Notes under the pieces: model-generated
What the model was told of the DNA's origin: nothing
What the model saw: only the letters and a program-made list of their open reading frames with translations
Database searches by the model: none
Shown here: in pieces, positions 16,566 through 24,904 of the stretch
How positions within the stretch are numbered: position 1 is the stretch's first letter
How the letters are laid out: every line of letters begins with the position of its first letter
Made by a program: the position numbers and the translations under genes
Source of the DNA: Allomuricauda sp. CP2A
GTDB taxonomy: Bacteria; Bacteroidota; Bacteroidia; Flavobacteriales; Flavobacteriaceae
DNA length: 64,000 nt
Assembly (NCBI RefSeq): GCF_001683915.1
Contig: NZ_LXTT01000076.1
Span: forward strand, 38,600-102,599
Direction: 5' to 3'

Positions 16566-17798
16566 ATGGAAAAAACTTCCCTATTTTATGTCATCCTCAT
16601 AATTTTGGTGGTTCAATATTTGATTCATCAGATATTGGAATATTTGAATGCCAAACGGTTCAAATCTACGGTTCCCGCTGAACTTACCGATGTATTTGAT
16701 GATGTCGAGTACCGAAAATCCCAAAAATACAAGTTGACGAACTATCGATTTGGATTGGTTTCAGATGGTTTTTCGTTGATTCTCACCATTGGTTTTTTGT
16801 GGTTTGGCGGCTTTGAATGGGTTGACCAAATTACCCGTTCCATATCCACTGACACCATCCCCATGGCATTGCTGTTTTTCGGTCTCATAACACTGGGCAG
16901 TGCAGTGTTGGGCATTCCTTTCTCCTACTACAAAACTTTTGTAATCGAAGAACAGTATGGGTTCAACAAGACCACAAAGAAATTGTTCTTTTTGGACAAG
17001 ATCAAATCAGGGATTCTTACAGCCGTTTTGGCCGGAAGCCTATTATCCCTGTTTATCCTGTTTTATGAGTGGGCTGGCCCCCAGTTTTGGATCTACACCT
17101 GGATTTTGGTAGGGGTGTTTATTCTTTTCACCAATCTGTTTTACAGCCGACTCATTGTTCCGCTGTTCAACAAACAGACTCCCTTGGATGATGGCAGCTT
17201 AAAAAAGGCCATTGAAAATTACGCCCAAAAAGTGGGTTTTGAGTTGAAGAATATATTTGTAATCGATGGTTCCAAACGTTCCACCAAGGCCAATGCCTAT
17301 TTTTCAGGATTGGGCAAAGAAAAACGAATCACGCTGTACGACACCTTGATCCATGATTTGAGTGAAGAGGAAATTGTGGCGGTTTTGGCTCATGAGGTAG
17401 GGCATTACAAACGAAAGCACATCATTTTTAACCTTACCGTCTCCCTTGCCTTGACCGGTTTTACCCTCTACATCCTTTCTTTGTTCATTAACCATCCCGA
17501 TATTTCATTGGCCATTGGTGTTTCCACACCTAGTTTCCACGCGGGCTTGGTAGGGTTTGCCCTCTTGTACAGCCCCATTTCCGAAATAACTGGGCTCGCC
17601 ATGAATTATTTGTCCAGAAAATTTGAGTTTCAAGCAGACAACTATGCCAAAACCACCTTTGCGGCCGCACCTTTGGTGAATTCGCTGAAAAAGCTGTCAA
17701 AGAACAGTTTGAGCAACCTTACCCCACATCCAGCTTACGTATTTGTACATTACTCCCATCCTCCCCTTGTGGAACGGATAAGAAACTTAAAGGCATAA
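16566..17798 (+). CDS. M48-family membrane metallopeptidase (Ste24/CAAX prenyl protease type)
   Basis: 410 residues with several membrane segments (about 5-25, 65-85, 100-120, 150-175, 185-205, then 300-350). The zinc site is HEVGH at 276-280; the second part, NYLSRKFEFQAD with E354, gives the SRxxExxAD pattern typical of Ste24. All catalytic residues are present. Eukaryotic homologues cut isoprenylated CAAX tails; in bacteria they are thought to act in membrane protein quality control. It starts 3 bases after the TrmH gene. Annotation as M48 is secure; the bacterial substrate is unknown. Confidence 0.93.
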   Translation: MEKTSLFYVILIILVVQYLIHQILEYLNAKRFKSTVPAELTDVFDDVEYRKSQKYKLTNYRFGLVSDGFSLILTIGFLWFGGFEWVDQITRSISTDTIPMALLFFGLITLGSAVLGIPFSYYKTFVIEEQYGFNKTTKKLFFLDKIKSGILTAVLAGSLLSLFILFYEWAGPQFWIYTWILVGVFILFTNLFYSRLIVPLFNKQTPLDDGSLKKAIENYAQKVGFELKNIFVIDGSKRSTKANAYFSGLGKEKRITLYDTLIHDLSEEEIVAVLAHEVGHYKRKHIIFNLTVSLALTGFTLYILSLFINHPDISLAIGVSTPSFHAGLVGFALLYSPISEITGLAMNYLSRKFEFQADNYAKTTFAAAPLVNSLKKLSKNSLSNLTPHPAYVFVHYSHPPLVERIRNLKA

Positions 17799-17804
17799 TT
17801 TTTG

Positions 17805-17835
17805 TTGTTTACCAATAAAGATTGTGGTAAATTTA
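17805..17835 (+). promoter_or_regulatory. Promoter of rel
   Basis: TTG (17805-17807), 20 bases, then TAAATTTA (17828-17835; 7 of 8 to consensus counting n as match). The box ends 7 bases before the ATG at 17843, giving a predicted leader of about 4 bases. Confidence 0.5.
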
Positions 17836-17842
17836 ATATGCT

Positions 17843-20047
17843 ATGACAGAGGCTGCCATTGAAAAAGAGAACAAGGAGATTGCAAAGCAGTACAAGGAAT
17901 TGCTTCGCATCAGCTATCAAACCTTGACCGATGAGGACAAGAAGTTGATACGCTCTGCCTTTGATGTGGCCGTAGATGCCCATAAAGATCAAAGGCGGAA
18001 ATCAGGGGAAGCTTACATTTTCCATCCCATTGCCGTGGCCAAGATTGTGGCGTCCAAAATTGGGCTGGATGCCGTTTCCATTGCCTCCGCCCTACTCCAT
18101 GATGTAGTTGAGGACACCCCTTACACCTTGGATGACATTGAACGTATGTTCGGGGAAACCGTTGCCCGGATTGTGGATGGCCTTACCAAGATTGCCCACT
18201 TGAAAAAGGATAAGGACATCAGTCAACAAGCGGAAAATTTCCGAAAAATGCTGTTGACCCTCCATGATGATGTGCGGGTGATCATCATTAAAATTGCGGA
18301 TCGCTACCACAATATGCTCACCATGGATTCCATGCCAGAGCACAAACAGGTCAAAATCGCTTCGGAAACGCTTTATATCTATGCACCCCTGGCCCACAGG
18401 ATTGGCCTCTACAACATAAAAACGCATCTAGAGGATCTCGCCCTAAAATACACCGAGCCTGATGTCTATTACGATATTCAGGCCAAAATTGAGGATACCG
18501 AAGAGGAAAACCTCGCTTACATTGAAGCCTTTTCCGATGTCATCCGGAATTCGTTGGACAAGGAAGGGCTCAATTACCACATTAAAGGACGCATGAAGTC
18601 CATTTTTTCCATCCGAAGGAAAATGAAGTCCCAAAATGTGCCCTTTGATGAGGTCTATGACAAATTTGCGATTCGGATCATCTACAAATCGGACAGGAAA
18701 AACGAAAAATTTCTCGCCTGGAAAATCTATTCCATCGTAACGGACCACTTCACCCCAAACCCCATTCGCCTTCGGGATTGGATCACTTCTCCCAAATCCA
18801 CTGGGTATGAAGCATTGCACATCACCGTTATGGGCCCCAAAGGAAAATGGGTAGAGGTACAGATTAGAAGTGAGCGGATGCATGAAATTGCCGAAAAAGG
18901 TTATGCGGCTCACTTCAAATACAAGCATGGTGACCAAAAAGAACAGGGTATTGAGGAATGGCTGAACCGACTTCAAGAGGCGTTGGAAGGTGCCAATGGG
19001 AATGCTGTGGATTTTGTGGAGGAGTTCAAACTCAACCTCTATTCCAAAGAAATTTTTGTCTTTACGCCCAAGGGCGAGCTAAAGTCCATGCCCAAAGGAG
19101 CAACAGCACTGGATTTTGCCTTCCATATCCATACCGAAATAGGCATGAAGACACGAGGGGCCAAGGTGAACGGCAAATTGGTGCCTCTGGGTTCCGAACT
19201 GCAAAGTGGAGATCAGGTGGAGATCATTACCTCGGAAACCGCAAAACCCACCCAAAGCTGGTTGGATTATGCGCAGACCGCGCGGGCAAGGTCTAAAATT
19301 AAATCCTCTTTAAAAGAAGAGAAAAAGAGCGTTGCCGAGGAAGGGAAGGAAATTCTCCGCAGAAAATTGAAATCCCAAAAAATCAACCTCAACGAGGATA
19401 CGGTCAACAAATTGGTCACGTATTTTAAACTAAAAACCAGTTTGGACCTGTTCTATCGGGTGGGCATTGGGGTCATCGACAATGAAAAACTGAAGGATTT
19501 TGCGTCCTCCTACCATAATGCGTTCCTCAATTTCTTCAAAAACCGCATCCGACGGACACCAGCTCCCAAGGATGTCGATAAGGATGAAATCACCACCAAG
19601 TACGACATGCTTGTATTTGGTAAGGAGGAAGAAAAATTGAACTACAAGCTTTCACAATGCTGCAATCCCATTCCCGGGGATGACGTTTTTGGTTTTGTGA
19701 GTGTGACCGATGGTATAAAAGTGCACAAAAAGAACTGCCCGAATGCCATTTCCCTCCAATCCAACTATGCCTATCGAATCATCAGTGCCAAATGGATAGA
19801 TTCCACACAGGAAGAGTTTTCCGTGGACATTCAACTTACGGGAATCGATAACTTGGGATTGGTCAATGATATTACCAATATCATCTCGGACAACATGCAC
19901 GTAAACATGAGAAACCTTAATTTCTCCTCCGATGGCGGCACCTTCAAGGGAAAGATCACCCTTGTGGTAAAAAACAATAACATCATTAAAAAGTTGATGG
20001 ACAACTTAAAGCAGGTAGAGGGAATCGACAAAGTGACCAGAATTTAA
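17843..20047 (+). CDS. Bifunctional (p)ppGpp synthetase/hydrolase, RelA/SpoT (Rel) family
   Basis: 734 residues with the full long-RSH architecture: HD hydrolase (about 35-200; HD at 86-87, EDT at 90-92; RRKSGEAYIFHP), synthetase (about 240-355; GRMKSIFSIRRKMKSQ, KSTGYEALHITV, WVEVQIRSERMHEIAE), TGS (about 400-460; FTPKGELKSMPKGATALDFAF), a helical/zinc-finger-like part (about 560-640; LSQCCNPIPGDDVFGFVS) and a C-terminal ACT domain (about 660-734). Both catalytic halves look intact, so it probably makes and destroys the alarmone in response to starvation. It heads a run with fur and purA. No other rel-type gene is seen in this window. Confidence 0.96.
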   Translation: MTEAAIEKENKEIAKQYKELLRISYQTLTDEDKKLIRSAFDVAVDAHKDQRRKSGEAYIFHPIAVAKIVASKIGLDAVSIASALLHDVVEDTPYTLDDIERMFGETVARIVDGLTKIAHLKKDKDISQQAENFRKMLLTLHDDVRVIIIKIADRYHNMLTMDSMPEHKQVKIASETLYIYAPLAHRIGLYNIKTHLEDLALKYTEPDVYYDIQAKIEDTEEENLAYIEAFSDVIRNSLDKEGLNYHIKGRMKSIFSIRRKMKSQNVPFDEVYDKFAIRIIYKSDRKNEKFLAWKIYSIVTDHFTPNPIRLRDWITSPKSTGYEALHITVMGPKGKWVEVQIRSERMHEIAEKGYAAHFKYKHGDQKEQGIEEWLNRLQEALEGANGNAVDFVEEFKLNLYSKEIFVFTPKGELKSMPKGATALDFAFHIHTEIGMKTRGAKVNGKLVPLGSELQSGDQVEIITSETAKPTQSWLDYAQTARARSKIKSSLKEEKKSVAEEGKEILRRKLKSQKINLNEDTVNKLVTYFKLKTSLDLFYRVGIGVIDNEKLKDFASSYHNAFLNFFKNRIRRTPAPKDVDKDEITTKYDMLVFGKEEEKLNYKLSQCCNPIPGDDVFGFVSVTDGIKVHKKNCPNAISLQSNYAYRIISAKWIDSTQEEFSVDIQLTGIDNLGLVNDITNIISDNMHVNMRNLNFSSDGGTFKGKITLVVKNNNIIKKLMDNLKQVEGIDKVTRI

Positions 20048-20057
20048 TTTTTAGCTG

Positions 20058-20065
20058 TACCTTTG
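20058..20065 (+). promoter_or_regulatory. -7 box upstream of fur
   Basis: TACCTTTG, full match to TAnnTTTG, 22 bases before the fur ATG and 10 bases after the rel stop. No clear -33 TTG, so fur-purA may use this promoter or read-through from rel. Confidence 0.5.
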
Positions 20066-20087
20066 TGCATTAGCATAGGTAAAAGCC

Positions 20088-20543
20088 ATGGGAAACAACA
20101 AAAATCAGGAAATAGTAAAAAACGTGTTCACCGCTTTTCTTGAGGAAAAAGGACACCGCAAAACCCCTGAACGCTACGCCATTTTACAGGAGATTTATAA
20201 TAGTGACGATCATTTTGACGTGGAATCCCTCTACATCAAAATGAAAACCAAGAATTATCGTGTAAGCCGGGCTACCTTGTACAATACCATTGAGCTTTTA
20301 CTGGAAAGCAAACTCGTTCGGAAGCACCAATTTGGCAAAAATCAGGCGCAATACGAAAAATCTTATTTTGATCGCCAACACGACCATGTCATTTTGACCG
20401 ACACTGGTGAAGTTGTTGAATTTTGCGATCCCCGTATCCAATCCATAAAGAAGACCATTGAAGAGGTTTTTGACATTAAGATCAATAACCACTCACTGTA
20501 TTTCTACGGGACCCGAAACAAAGAAGAAAACCTAACTGAATAA
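20088..20543 (+). CDS. fur: Fur-family metal-responsive transcriptional regulator
   Basis: 151 residues: winged helix (about 15-90; [31 protein letters not shown] recognition helix), then the dimerisation/metal domain ([26 protein letters not shown]). The usual HHDH-type motif is replaced by RQHDHVIL, and there is only one cysteine, so the CxxC structural zinc site of classical Fur is absent. Metal specificity (iron, peroxide or other) cannot be told from sequence. It lies between rel and purA; the 12-base gap to purA indicates a shared mRNA. Iron control is likely because a Dps gene lies nearby, but no Fur box was identified here. Confidence 0.9.
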   Translation: MGNNKNQEIVKNVFTAFLEEKGHRKTPERYAILQEIYNSDDHFDVESLYIKMKTKNYRVSRATLYNTIELLLESKLVRKHQFGKNQAQYEKSYFDRQHDHVILTDTGEVVEFCDPRIQSIKKTIEEVFDIKINNHSLYFYGTRNKEENLTE

Positions 20544-20555
20544 CCAAAACATTTC

Positions 20556-21824
20556 ATGGTAGATTTATTGCTTGGACTCCAATGGGGGGACGAAGGAAAA
20601 GGAAAAATTGTTGATGTATTAACCAAGGAATACGACATCATAGCCCGATTTCAAGGAGGTCCCAACGCTGGGCACACCTTGGAGTTTGATGGCATTAAAC
20701 ACGTTCTGCATACCATTCCATCAGGGATTTTCCATGAAAATGCCATTAATATTGTGGGCAACGGGGTGGTCATAGACCCTGTAATCTTTAAAAAGGAATT
20801 GGAAAACCTTGAAAAGTTCAACATCGATATTGTATCCAAACTGCTCATTTCCAGAAAAGCCCACCTAATCCTTCCCACACACCGCTTATTGGATGCTGCA
20901 TCCGAAGCCTCCAAGGGAAAGGCAAAAATAGGTTCTACCCTTAAGGGTATTGGCCCAACTTATATGGACAAGACCGGCCGTAATGGAATGCGTGTCGGGG
21001 ATTTGGAATTTGACGACTGGAAGTCAAAATACCGTGCCCTTGCCGATAAACATGAAGCCATGATTGATTTCTACAACGTGGAGATCGAATACAATCTGGC
21101 CGAATTGGAAGCCGAGTTCTGCGAAGGTGTGGAAGCCCTCAAAAAGTTGACCTTTATTGATAGCGAGGAATATATCTTTAAGGCGCAGGCCGAAGGAAAA
21201 AAAATACTCGCCGAAGGCGCCCAAGGTTCCTTGTTGGATATTGATTTTGGGACGTACCCCTATGTGACTTCCTCCAACACCACCGCGGCAGGTGCTTGTA
21301 CCGGGCTGGGAGTGGCTCCCAATAAAATTAAACGGGTTTTGGGAATTTTCAAAGCATACACCACCCGTGTGGGTAGTGGTCCCTTCCCTACCGAATTGTT
21401 TGATAAGGACGGGGAGACCATGGGACGTGTAGGCAACGAATTTGGTGCCACCACGGGCAGACCTAGACGATGCGGTTGGTTGGATTTGGTAGCCCTAAAA
21501 TATGCAGTCCAAATCAATGGGGTAACCGAACTTATGATGATGAAAGCCGATGTCTTGAGCGGATTTAAGACCATCAAGGTCTGTACGGCTTACAAGTACA
21601 AAGGTCAAGAAATACAACACCTCCCCTACAATATTGAAAGCAAGCATGTAACTCCGGTCTACACAGCGTTGAAAGGCTGGGCCAAAGACCTCACCCAAAT
21701 GACCCAGGCTGAGGAATTACCGCAGGCTCTCAATGATTATATCGCCTTTTTGGAGGAACAGCTTAATGTGCCCATCAAAATAGTCTCCGTGGGGCCAGAC
21801 CGGTTGCAGACCATTCATAGGTAA
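20556..21824 (+). CDS. purA: Adenylosuccinate synthetase
   Basis: 422 residues, the normal size. PurA makes adenylosuccinate from IMP, aspartate and GTP, the first step from IMP to AMP. The diagnostic P-loop GLQWGDEGKGKIVD (residues 6-19), QGGPNAGHT, GTTLKGIGPTY-like STLKGIGPTYMDK, SNTTAAGACTGLG and the end motif SVGPDR are present. It follows fur by 12 bases and is the last gene of the rel-fur-purA run. In other bacteria (p)ppGpp inhibits PurA directly; whether that matters for this gene order is open. The stop lies 107 bases before the GH97 gene. Confidence 0.97.
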   Translation: MVDLLLGLQWGDEGKGKIVDVLTKEYDIIARFQGGPNAGHTLEFDGIKHVLHTIPSGIFHENAINIVGNGVVIDPVIFKKELENLEKFNIDIVSKLLISRKAHLILPTHRLLDAASEASKGKAKIGSTLKGIGPTYMDKTGRNGMRVGDLEFDDWKSKYRALADKHEAMIDFYNVEIEYNLAELEAEFCEGVEALKKLTFIDSEEYIFKAQAEGKKILAEGAQGSLLDIDFGTYPYVTSSNTTAAGACTGLGVAPNKIKRVLGIFKAYTTRVGSGPFPTELFDKDGETMGRVGNEFGATTGRPRRCGWLDLVALKYAVQINGVTELMMMKADVLSGFKTIKVCTAYKYKGQEIQHLPYNIESKHVTPVYTALKGWAKDLTQMTQAEELPQALNDYIAFLEEQLNVPIKIVSVGPDRLQTIHR

Positions 21825-21931
21825 CCACTCAGGGGGCATTGTTTCTTTTTTAGTATTTTTAGATAGGGGAAAGTCACTCAGCACTGCTGTTGTGATGCTT
21901 CTTCTGCACTAACTAACTAAACAATGCTAAC

Positions 21932-24043
21932 ATGAACAAACTACTAGCTCTCGCTTGTATTGTAGGGTTTCTTATATCCTGTAGTCAAGAAACCGTAACG
22001 CTTTCCGTAACATCGCCCGGTAAAATCAATACTATTGATTTTCATCTTTCAGCGGATGGAGAACCCACTTATCTTGTGAGTCACAATGAGAAAGTCATCA
22101 TTGATGCTTCTTCAATGGGCTTTGATTTTAAAGACCAAAAAGCGCTAAAGGATAATCTCAAAATCCTAAGTTCAGAAAAAAAAGCGGTTTATAAAACCTG
22201 GGAAATGCCTTGGGGCGAACAAAAAGAAGTTGTAAACAATTACAACGAATTGATGATTGCATTGGAAGAAAACTCAGCACCCCATCGCAAAATCAACCTG
22301 TATTTTAGAGCCTATGATGATGGAATAGGGTTTCGTTATGAATTTCTGCCACAACAAGGGGTGGACAGTCTGGTGATCATGGATGAGAACACCGAATTTC
22401 AACTCACTGAGGACTACACAACATGGTGGATTCCGGGAGATTGGGATATTTATGAGCATCTGTACAACACCACAAAACTCTCAGAAATTGATGCCACCAC
22501 GAAAAGGAACAACCCCAATTTGGCACAGACCTACATTCCTGAAAATGCCGTGAACACTCCTGTTACCATGCGAGGTAGTGATGGCATCCACCTGAGCTTT
22601 CACGAGGCCAACCTTACCGATTATGCCGGAATGACCTTAAAAGTTGATACTACATCGCTTAAATTGACCAGCGAACTGGTGGGTTCGGACAGATTGGGGC
22701 ACAAAGTAAAACGGGCACTCCCTTTTAAAACGCCCTGGCGTACCATTCAAATAGCCGAAAAAGCAACTGAGTTGATAGACTCCAAACTCATTGTCAACCT
22801 AAATGAGCCCAACAAAATTGGGGATGTAAGTTGGTTCAAACCAAAAAAGTATGTAGGTATTTGGTGGGAAATGCATATTGGAAAGTCCACTTGGGACTAT
22901 GCGGGTTCCCAAGACATGAATTCGTTCACCACAGATGCAAAACCACATGGAAAACATGGAGCCACTACAGAAAACACCAAAAAATATATTGACTTTGCCG
23001 CAGAGAATAATATAACCGGAGTTTTGGTAGAGGGATGGAACACTGGATGGGAACATTGGATTGGGTTTGAGGACCGTGAAGGGGTCTTTGATTTTGTGAC
23101 CCCCTACCCTGATTACGATTTGGAGGAACTCAACCAATATGCAAAGGATAAGGGCGTGGAAATTATAATGCACCACGAAACCTCTGCGGCTCCGCGTACT
23201 TATGAGCAACAATTGGACACCGCTTATCAACTCATGCACAAGTTGGGCATCCATTCCGTAAAAACCGGTTATGTGGGCAAGATCATTCCCAAAGGCGAAT
23301 ACCACCATGGCCAATGGATGGTGAACCATTACCGAAAAGTTTTGGAGACAGGCGCCAAATACCAAGTGGCCATCAATGCACATGAGCCCATTAAGGCAAC
23401 CGGAATCAGAAGAACATACCCCAATGCCATTGCCCGGGAAGGTTTGCGAGGTCAAGAGTTCAATGCGTGGGCCGCAGACGGTGGCAATCCTCCAGAACAC
23501 TTGCCCATTGTGGCATTCACAAGGATGCTGGCCGGGCCCATAGATTTTACTCCCGGGGTTTTTGACATTGGCCTTCCTTCCAAGGAAGACAACCACATCA
23601 GTACAACCCTTGCGCAGCAATTGGCCCTATACGTGGTCGTTTACAGCCCCGTACAAATGGCCTGTGACCTTCCTGAAAATTATGAAGGTCAACCCGCTTT
23701 TCAATTTATTAGGGATGTTGGGGTGGATTGGGACCAAACCGTGGTCTTGAATGGCGAAGTGGGCGACTTTGTCACCATTGCACGAAAAGAAAGGGAAACA
23801 GGCAATTGGTTTGTGGGTGGAATCACCGATGAAAACAAAAGGGAAATCAGTCTTGATTTTGACTTTTTGGACGAGGGTATCACCTATGACGCCATTATTT
23901 ACAAAGATGCTGAAGATGCCCATTTCAAGACAAATCCAACGGCCATTGCTATTGAAAACATGGAAATCAACAAGGAAACATCACTTTCCATACCCATGGT
24001 AGAAGGGGGCGGTTTTGCCATTAGCTTGATTCAGAAAAACTAA
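21932..24043 (+). CDS. Glycoside hydrolase family 97, inverting alpha-glucosidase type
   Basis: 703 residues, lipoprotein signal (lipobox LISC, Cys17). GH97 domains: N-terminal beta-sandwich (about 25-290), (beta/alpha)8 barrel (about 300-570), C-terminal beta domain (about 600-703). The four glutamates used by the inverting enzyme SusB of Bacteroides thetaiotaomicron can be placed by their spacing: E416 (MHHET), E485 (NAHEPI), E503 (AREGLRG) and E509 (RGQEF); the gaps 69, 18 and 6 equal those in SusB (439, 508, 526, 532). This predicts a calcium-dependent inverting alpha-glucosidase, not the retaining alpha-galactosidase branch. It sits alone, without susC/susD, and ends at a hairpin. Confidence 0.92.
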   Translation: MNKLLALACIVGFLISCSQETVTLSVTSPGKINTIDFHLSADGEPTYLVSHNEKVIIDASSMGFDFKDQKALKDNLKILSSEKKAVYKTWEMPWGEQKEVVNNYNELMIALEENSAPHRKINLYFRAYDDGIGFRYEFLPQQGVDSLVIMDENTEFQLTEDYTTWWIPGDWDIYEHLYNTTKLSEIDATTKRNNPNLAQTYIPENAVNTPVTMRGSDGIHLSFHEANLTDYAGMTLKVDTTSLKLTSELVGSDRLGHKVKRALPFKTPWRTIQIAEKATELIDSKLIVNLNEPNKIGDVSWFKPKKYVGIWWEMHIGKSTWDYAGSQDMNSFTTDAKPHGKHGATTENTKKYIDFAAENNITGVLVEGWNTGWEHWIGFEDREGVFDFVTPYPDYDLEELNQYAKDKGVEIIMHHETSAAPRTYEQQLDTAYQLMHKLGIHSVKTGYVGKIIPKGEYHHGQWMVNHYRKVLETGAKYQVAINAHEPIKATGIRRTYPNAIAREGLRGQEFNAWAADGGNPPEHLPIVAFTRMLAGPIDFTPGVFDIGLPSKEDNHISTTLAQQLALYVVVYSPVQMACDLPENYEGQPAFQFIRDVGVDWDQTVVLNGEVGDFVTIARKERETGNWFVGGITDENKREISLDFDFLDEGITYDAIIYKDAEDAHFKTNPTAIAIENMEINKETSLSIPMVEGGGFAISLIQKN

Positions 24044-24047
24044 AACA

Positions 24048-24068
24048 CTCTGGACTTGAAGTCCAGAG
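24048..24068 (+). terminator. Hairpin after GH97
   Basis: CTCTGGACTT-G-AAGTCCAGAG, a perfect 10-base stem 4 bases after the GH97 stop. There is no T-run (ATTTAG follows), so it may be a stability or Rho-linked hairpin rather than a classical terminator. Confidence 0.6.
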
Positions 24069-24094
24069 ATTTAGAAGGGCAATGAAATTGTCAT

Positions 24095-24157
24095 GGTTAT
24101 TAGGTTATTGAGTTATTCAATAATCACATGGTAACTCAGTAACCCAATAACTCATGG
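24095..24157. repeat. Octad-word array with complementary arm, downstream of GH97
   Basis: Left arm: GGTTATTA (24095), GGTTATTG (24103), AGTTATTC (24111), exactly 8 bases apart. Right arm: TAACTCAG (24132), TAACCCAA (24140), TAACTCAT (24148), again 8 apart and complementary in sense. The two arms can fold into an imperfect stem of about 27 pairs with a short loop. This is the second of three such elements. Confidence 0.8.
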
Positions 24158-24198
24158 ATACACAAAAATTTATAGAAACTAAAATAACTGCAATTAAA

Positions 24199-24214
24199 CC
24201 TGACTGCCGTCAGG
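24199..24214. repeat. Small REP-like palindrome
   Basis: CCTGAC-TGCC-GTCAGG is a perfect 6-base stem with a 4-base loop, flanked by AAA and CAAG. It is in the 333-base gap between GH97 and Dps. Similar GC-rich palindromes are, in my recollection, frequent between flavobacterial genes; only one copy is seen in this window. Confidence 0.5.
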
Positions 24215-24269
24215 CAAGTTTGCAGGGTTTTAATCTTTAACTGGATAATAAAAAGGTTTTTCGGTTTGT

Positions 24270-24313
24270 GTGACTTAGGTCACTTCAAGAGCACCTCACA
24301 TTCCATATCTTTC
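24270..24313 (+). promoter_or_regulatory. Dps promoter with FNR/CRP-like operator
   Basis: The 14 bases 24270-24283 read GTGAC-TTAG-GTCAC, a perfect 5-base inverted repeat; with its flanks it reads TGTGA-N6-TCACT, the half-site pattern of CRP/FNR regulators. TATCTTTC (24306-24313; 7 of 8 to TAnnTTTG) lies downstream. Taking a transcription start about 4 bases after the box (near 24317), the operator centre is at about -41, the class II activator position. Start of dps is 24377, leaving a 60-base leader. Confidence 0.6.
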
Positions 24314-24376
24314 GGATTGAAAATATGCTGTGTCAGCGACCAATTTTTTGGTCTTCAACCTTAAAAATTATCACTT

Positions 24377-24853
24377 ATGGCAAGTACCTTAAATCAAATC
24401 GGACTGGATAAAAAAGCCTCCGGTTCTTTAGCGGACAAATTAAATGAGCTACTGGCGAACTATCAATTGTTCTATATGAACGCCAGGGGTTTTCATTGGA
24501 ACATAAAGGGCAATAAGTTTTTTGAACTGCACCTTAAATTTGAAGAATTGTACAACGATTCACTGGTAAAAATCGATGAAATCGCCGAAAGGATATTGAC
24601 CCTTGGCTTTACACCGCTCCACACTTATGCGGACTATTCTGGGATTTCCAAGATCAAAGCGGCCAAAAATGTTTCCAGTGGCATTGAGGCCATCAAGGAA
24701 ATTTTAAACGGGTATGAGGTACTGTTACCTTTGGAACGGGAATTATTGGAATTGTCCGGGGAGTCCAATGATGAAGGAACCAACGCCTTGATGAGCGATT
24801 ACATCCGCGAGCAGGAAAAATTGATTTGGATGTATTCGGCCTATTTGGGGTAA
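24377..24853 (+). CDS. dps: Dps-family ferritin-like DNA-protection protein
   Basis: 158 residues, the usual size. The intersubunit ferroxidase ligands of Dps (H31, H43, D58, E62 in Listeria) are present here with identical spacing: H40 (GFHWNIKG), H52 (ELHLKF), D67 and E71 (KIDEIAERI). Dps cages oxidise iron with peroxide and protect DNA in starvation or oxidative stress. The N-terminal tail is short and only mildly basic, so DNA binding is less sure. It stands alone with its own regulated promoter, then OstA-like begins 51 bases on. Confidence 0.94.
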   Translation: MASTLNQIGLDKKASGSLADKLNELLANYQLFYMNARGFHWNIKGNKFFELHLKFEELYNDSLVKIDEIAERILTLGFTPLHTYADYSGISKIKAAKNVSSGIEAIKEILNGYEVLLPLERELLELSGESNDEGTNALMSDYIREQEKLIWMYSAYLG

Positions 24854-24904
24854 GCAGACCAAGAGAAATCCTATTCGCAATTCCCAAAGCTTTCTAAAGG
24901 CTAT

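Noticed and set aside
22799..23620. 273-residue minus-strand frame opposite GH97
   Set aside because: Antisense shadow of a gene whose catalytic glutamates are all recognisable.
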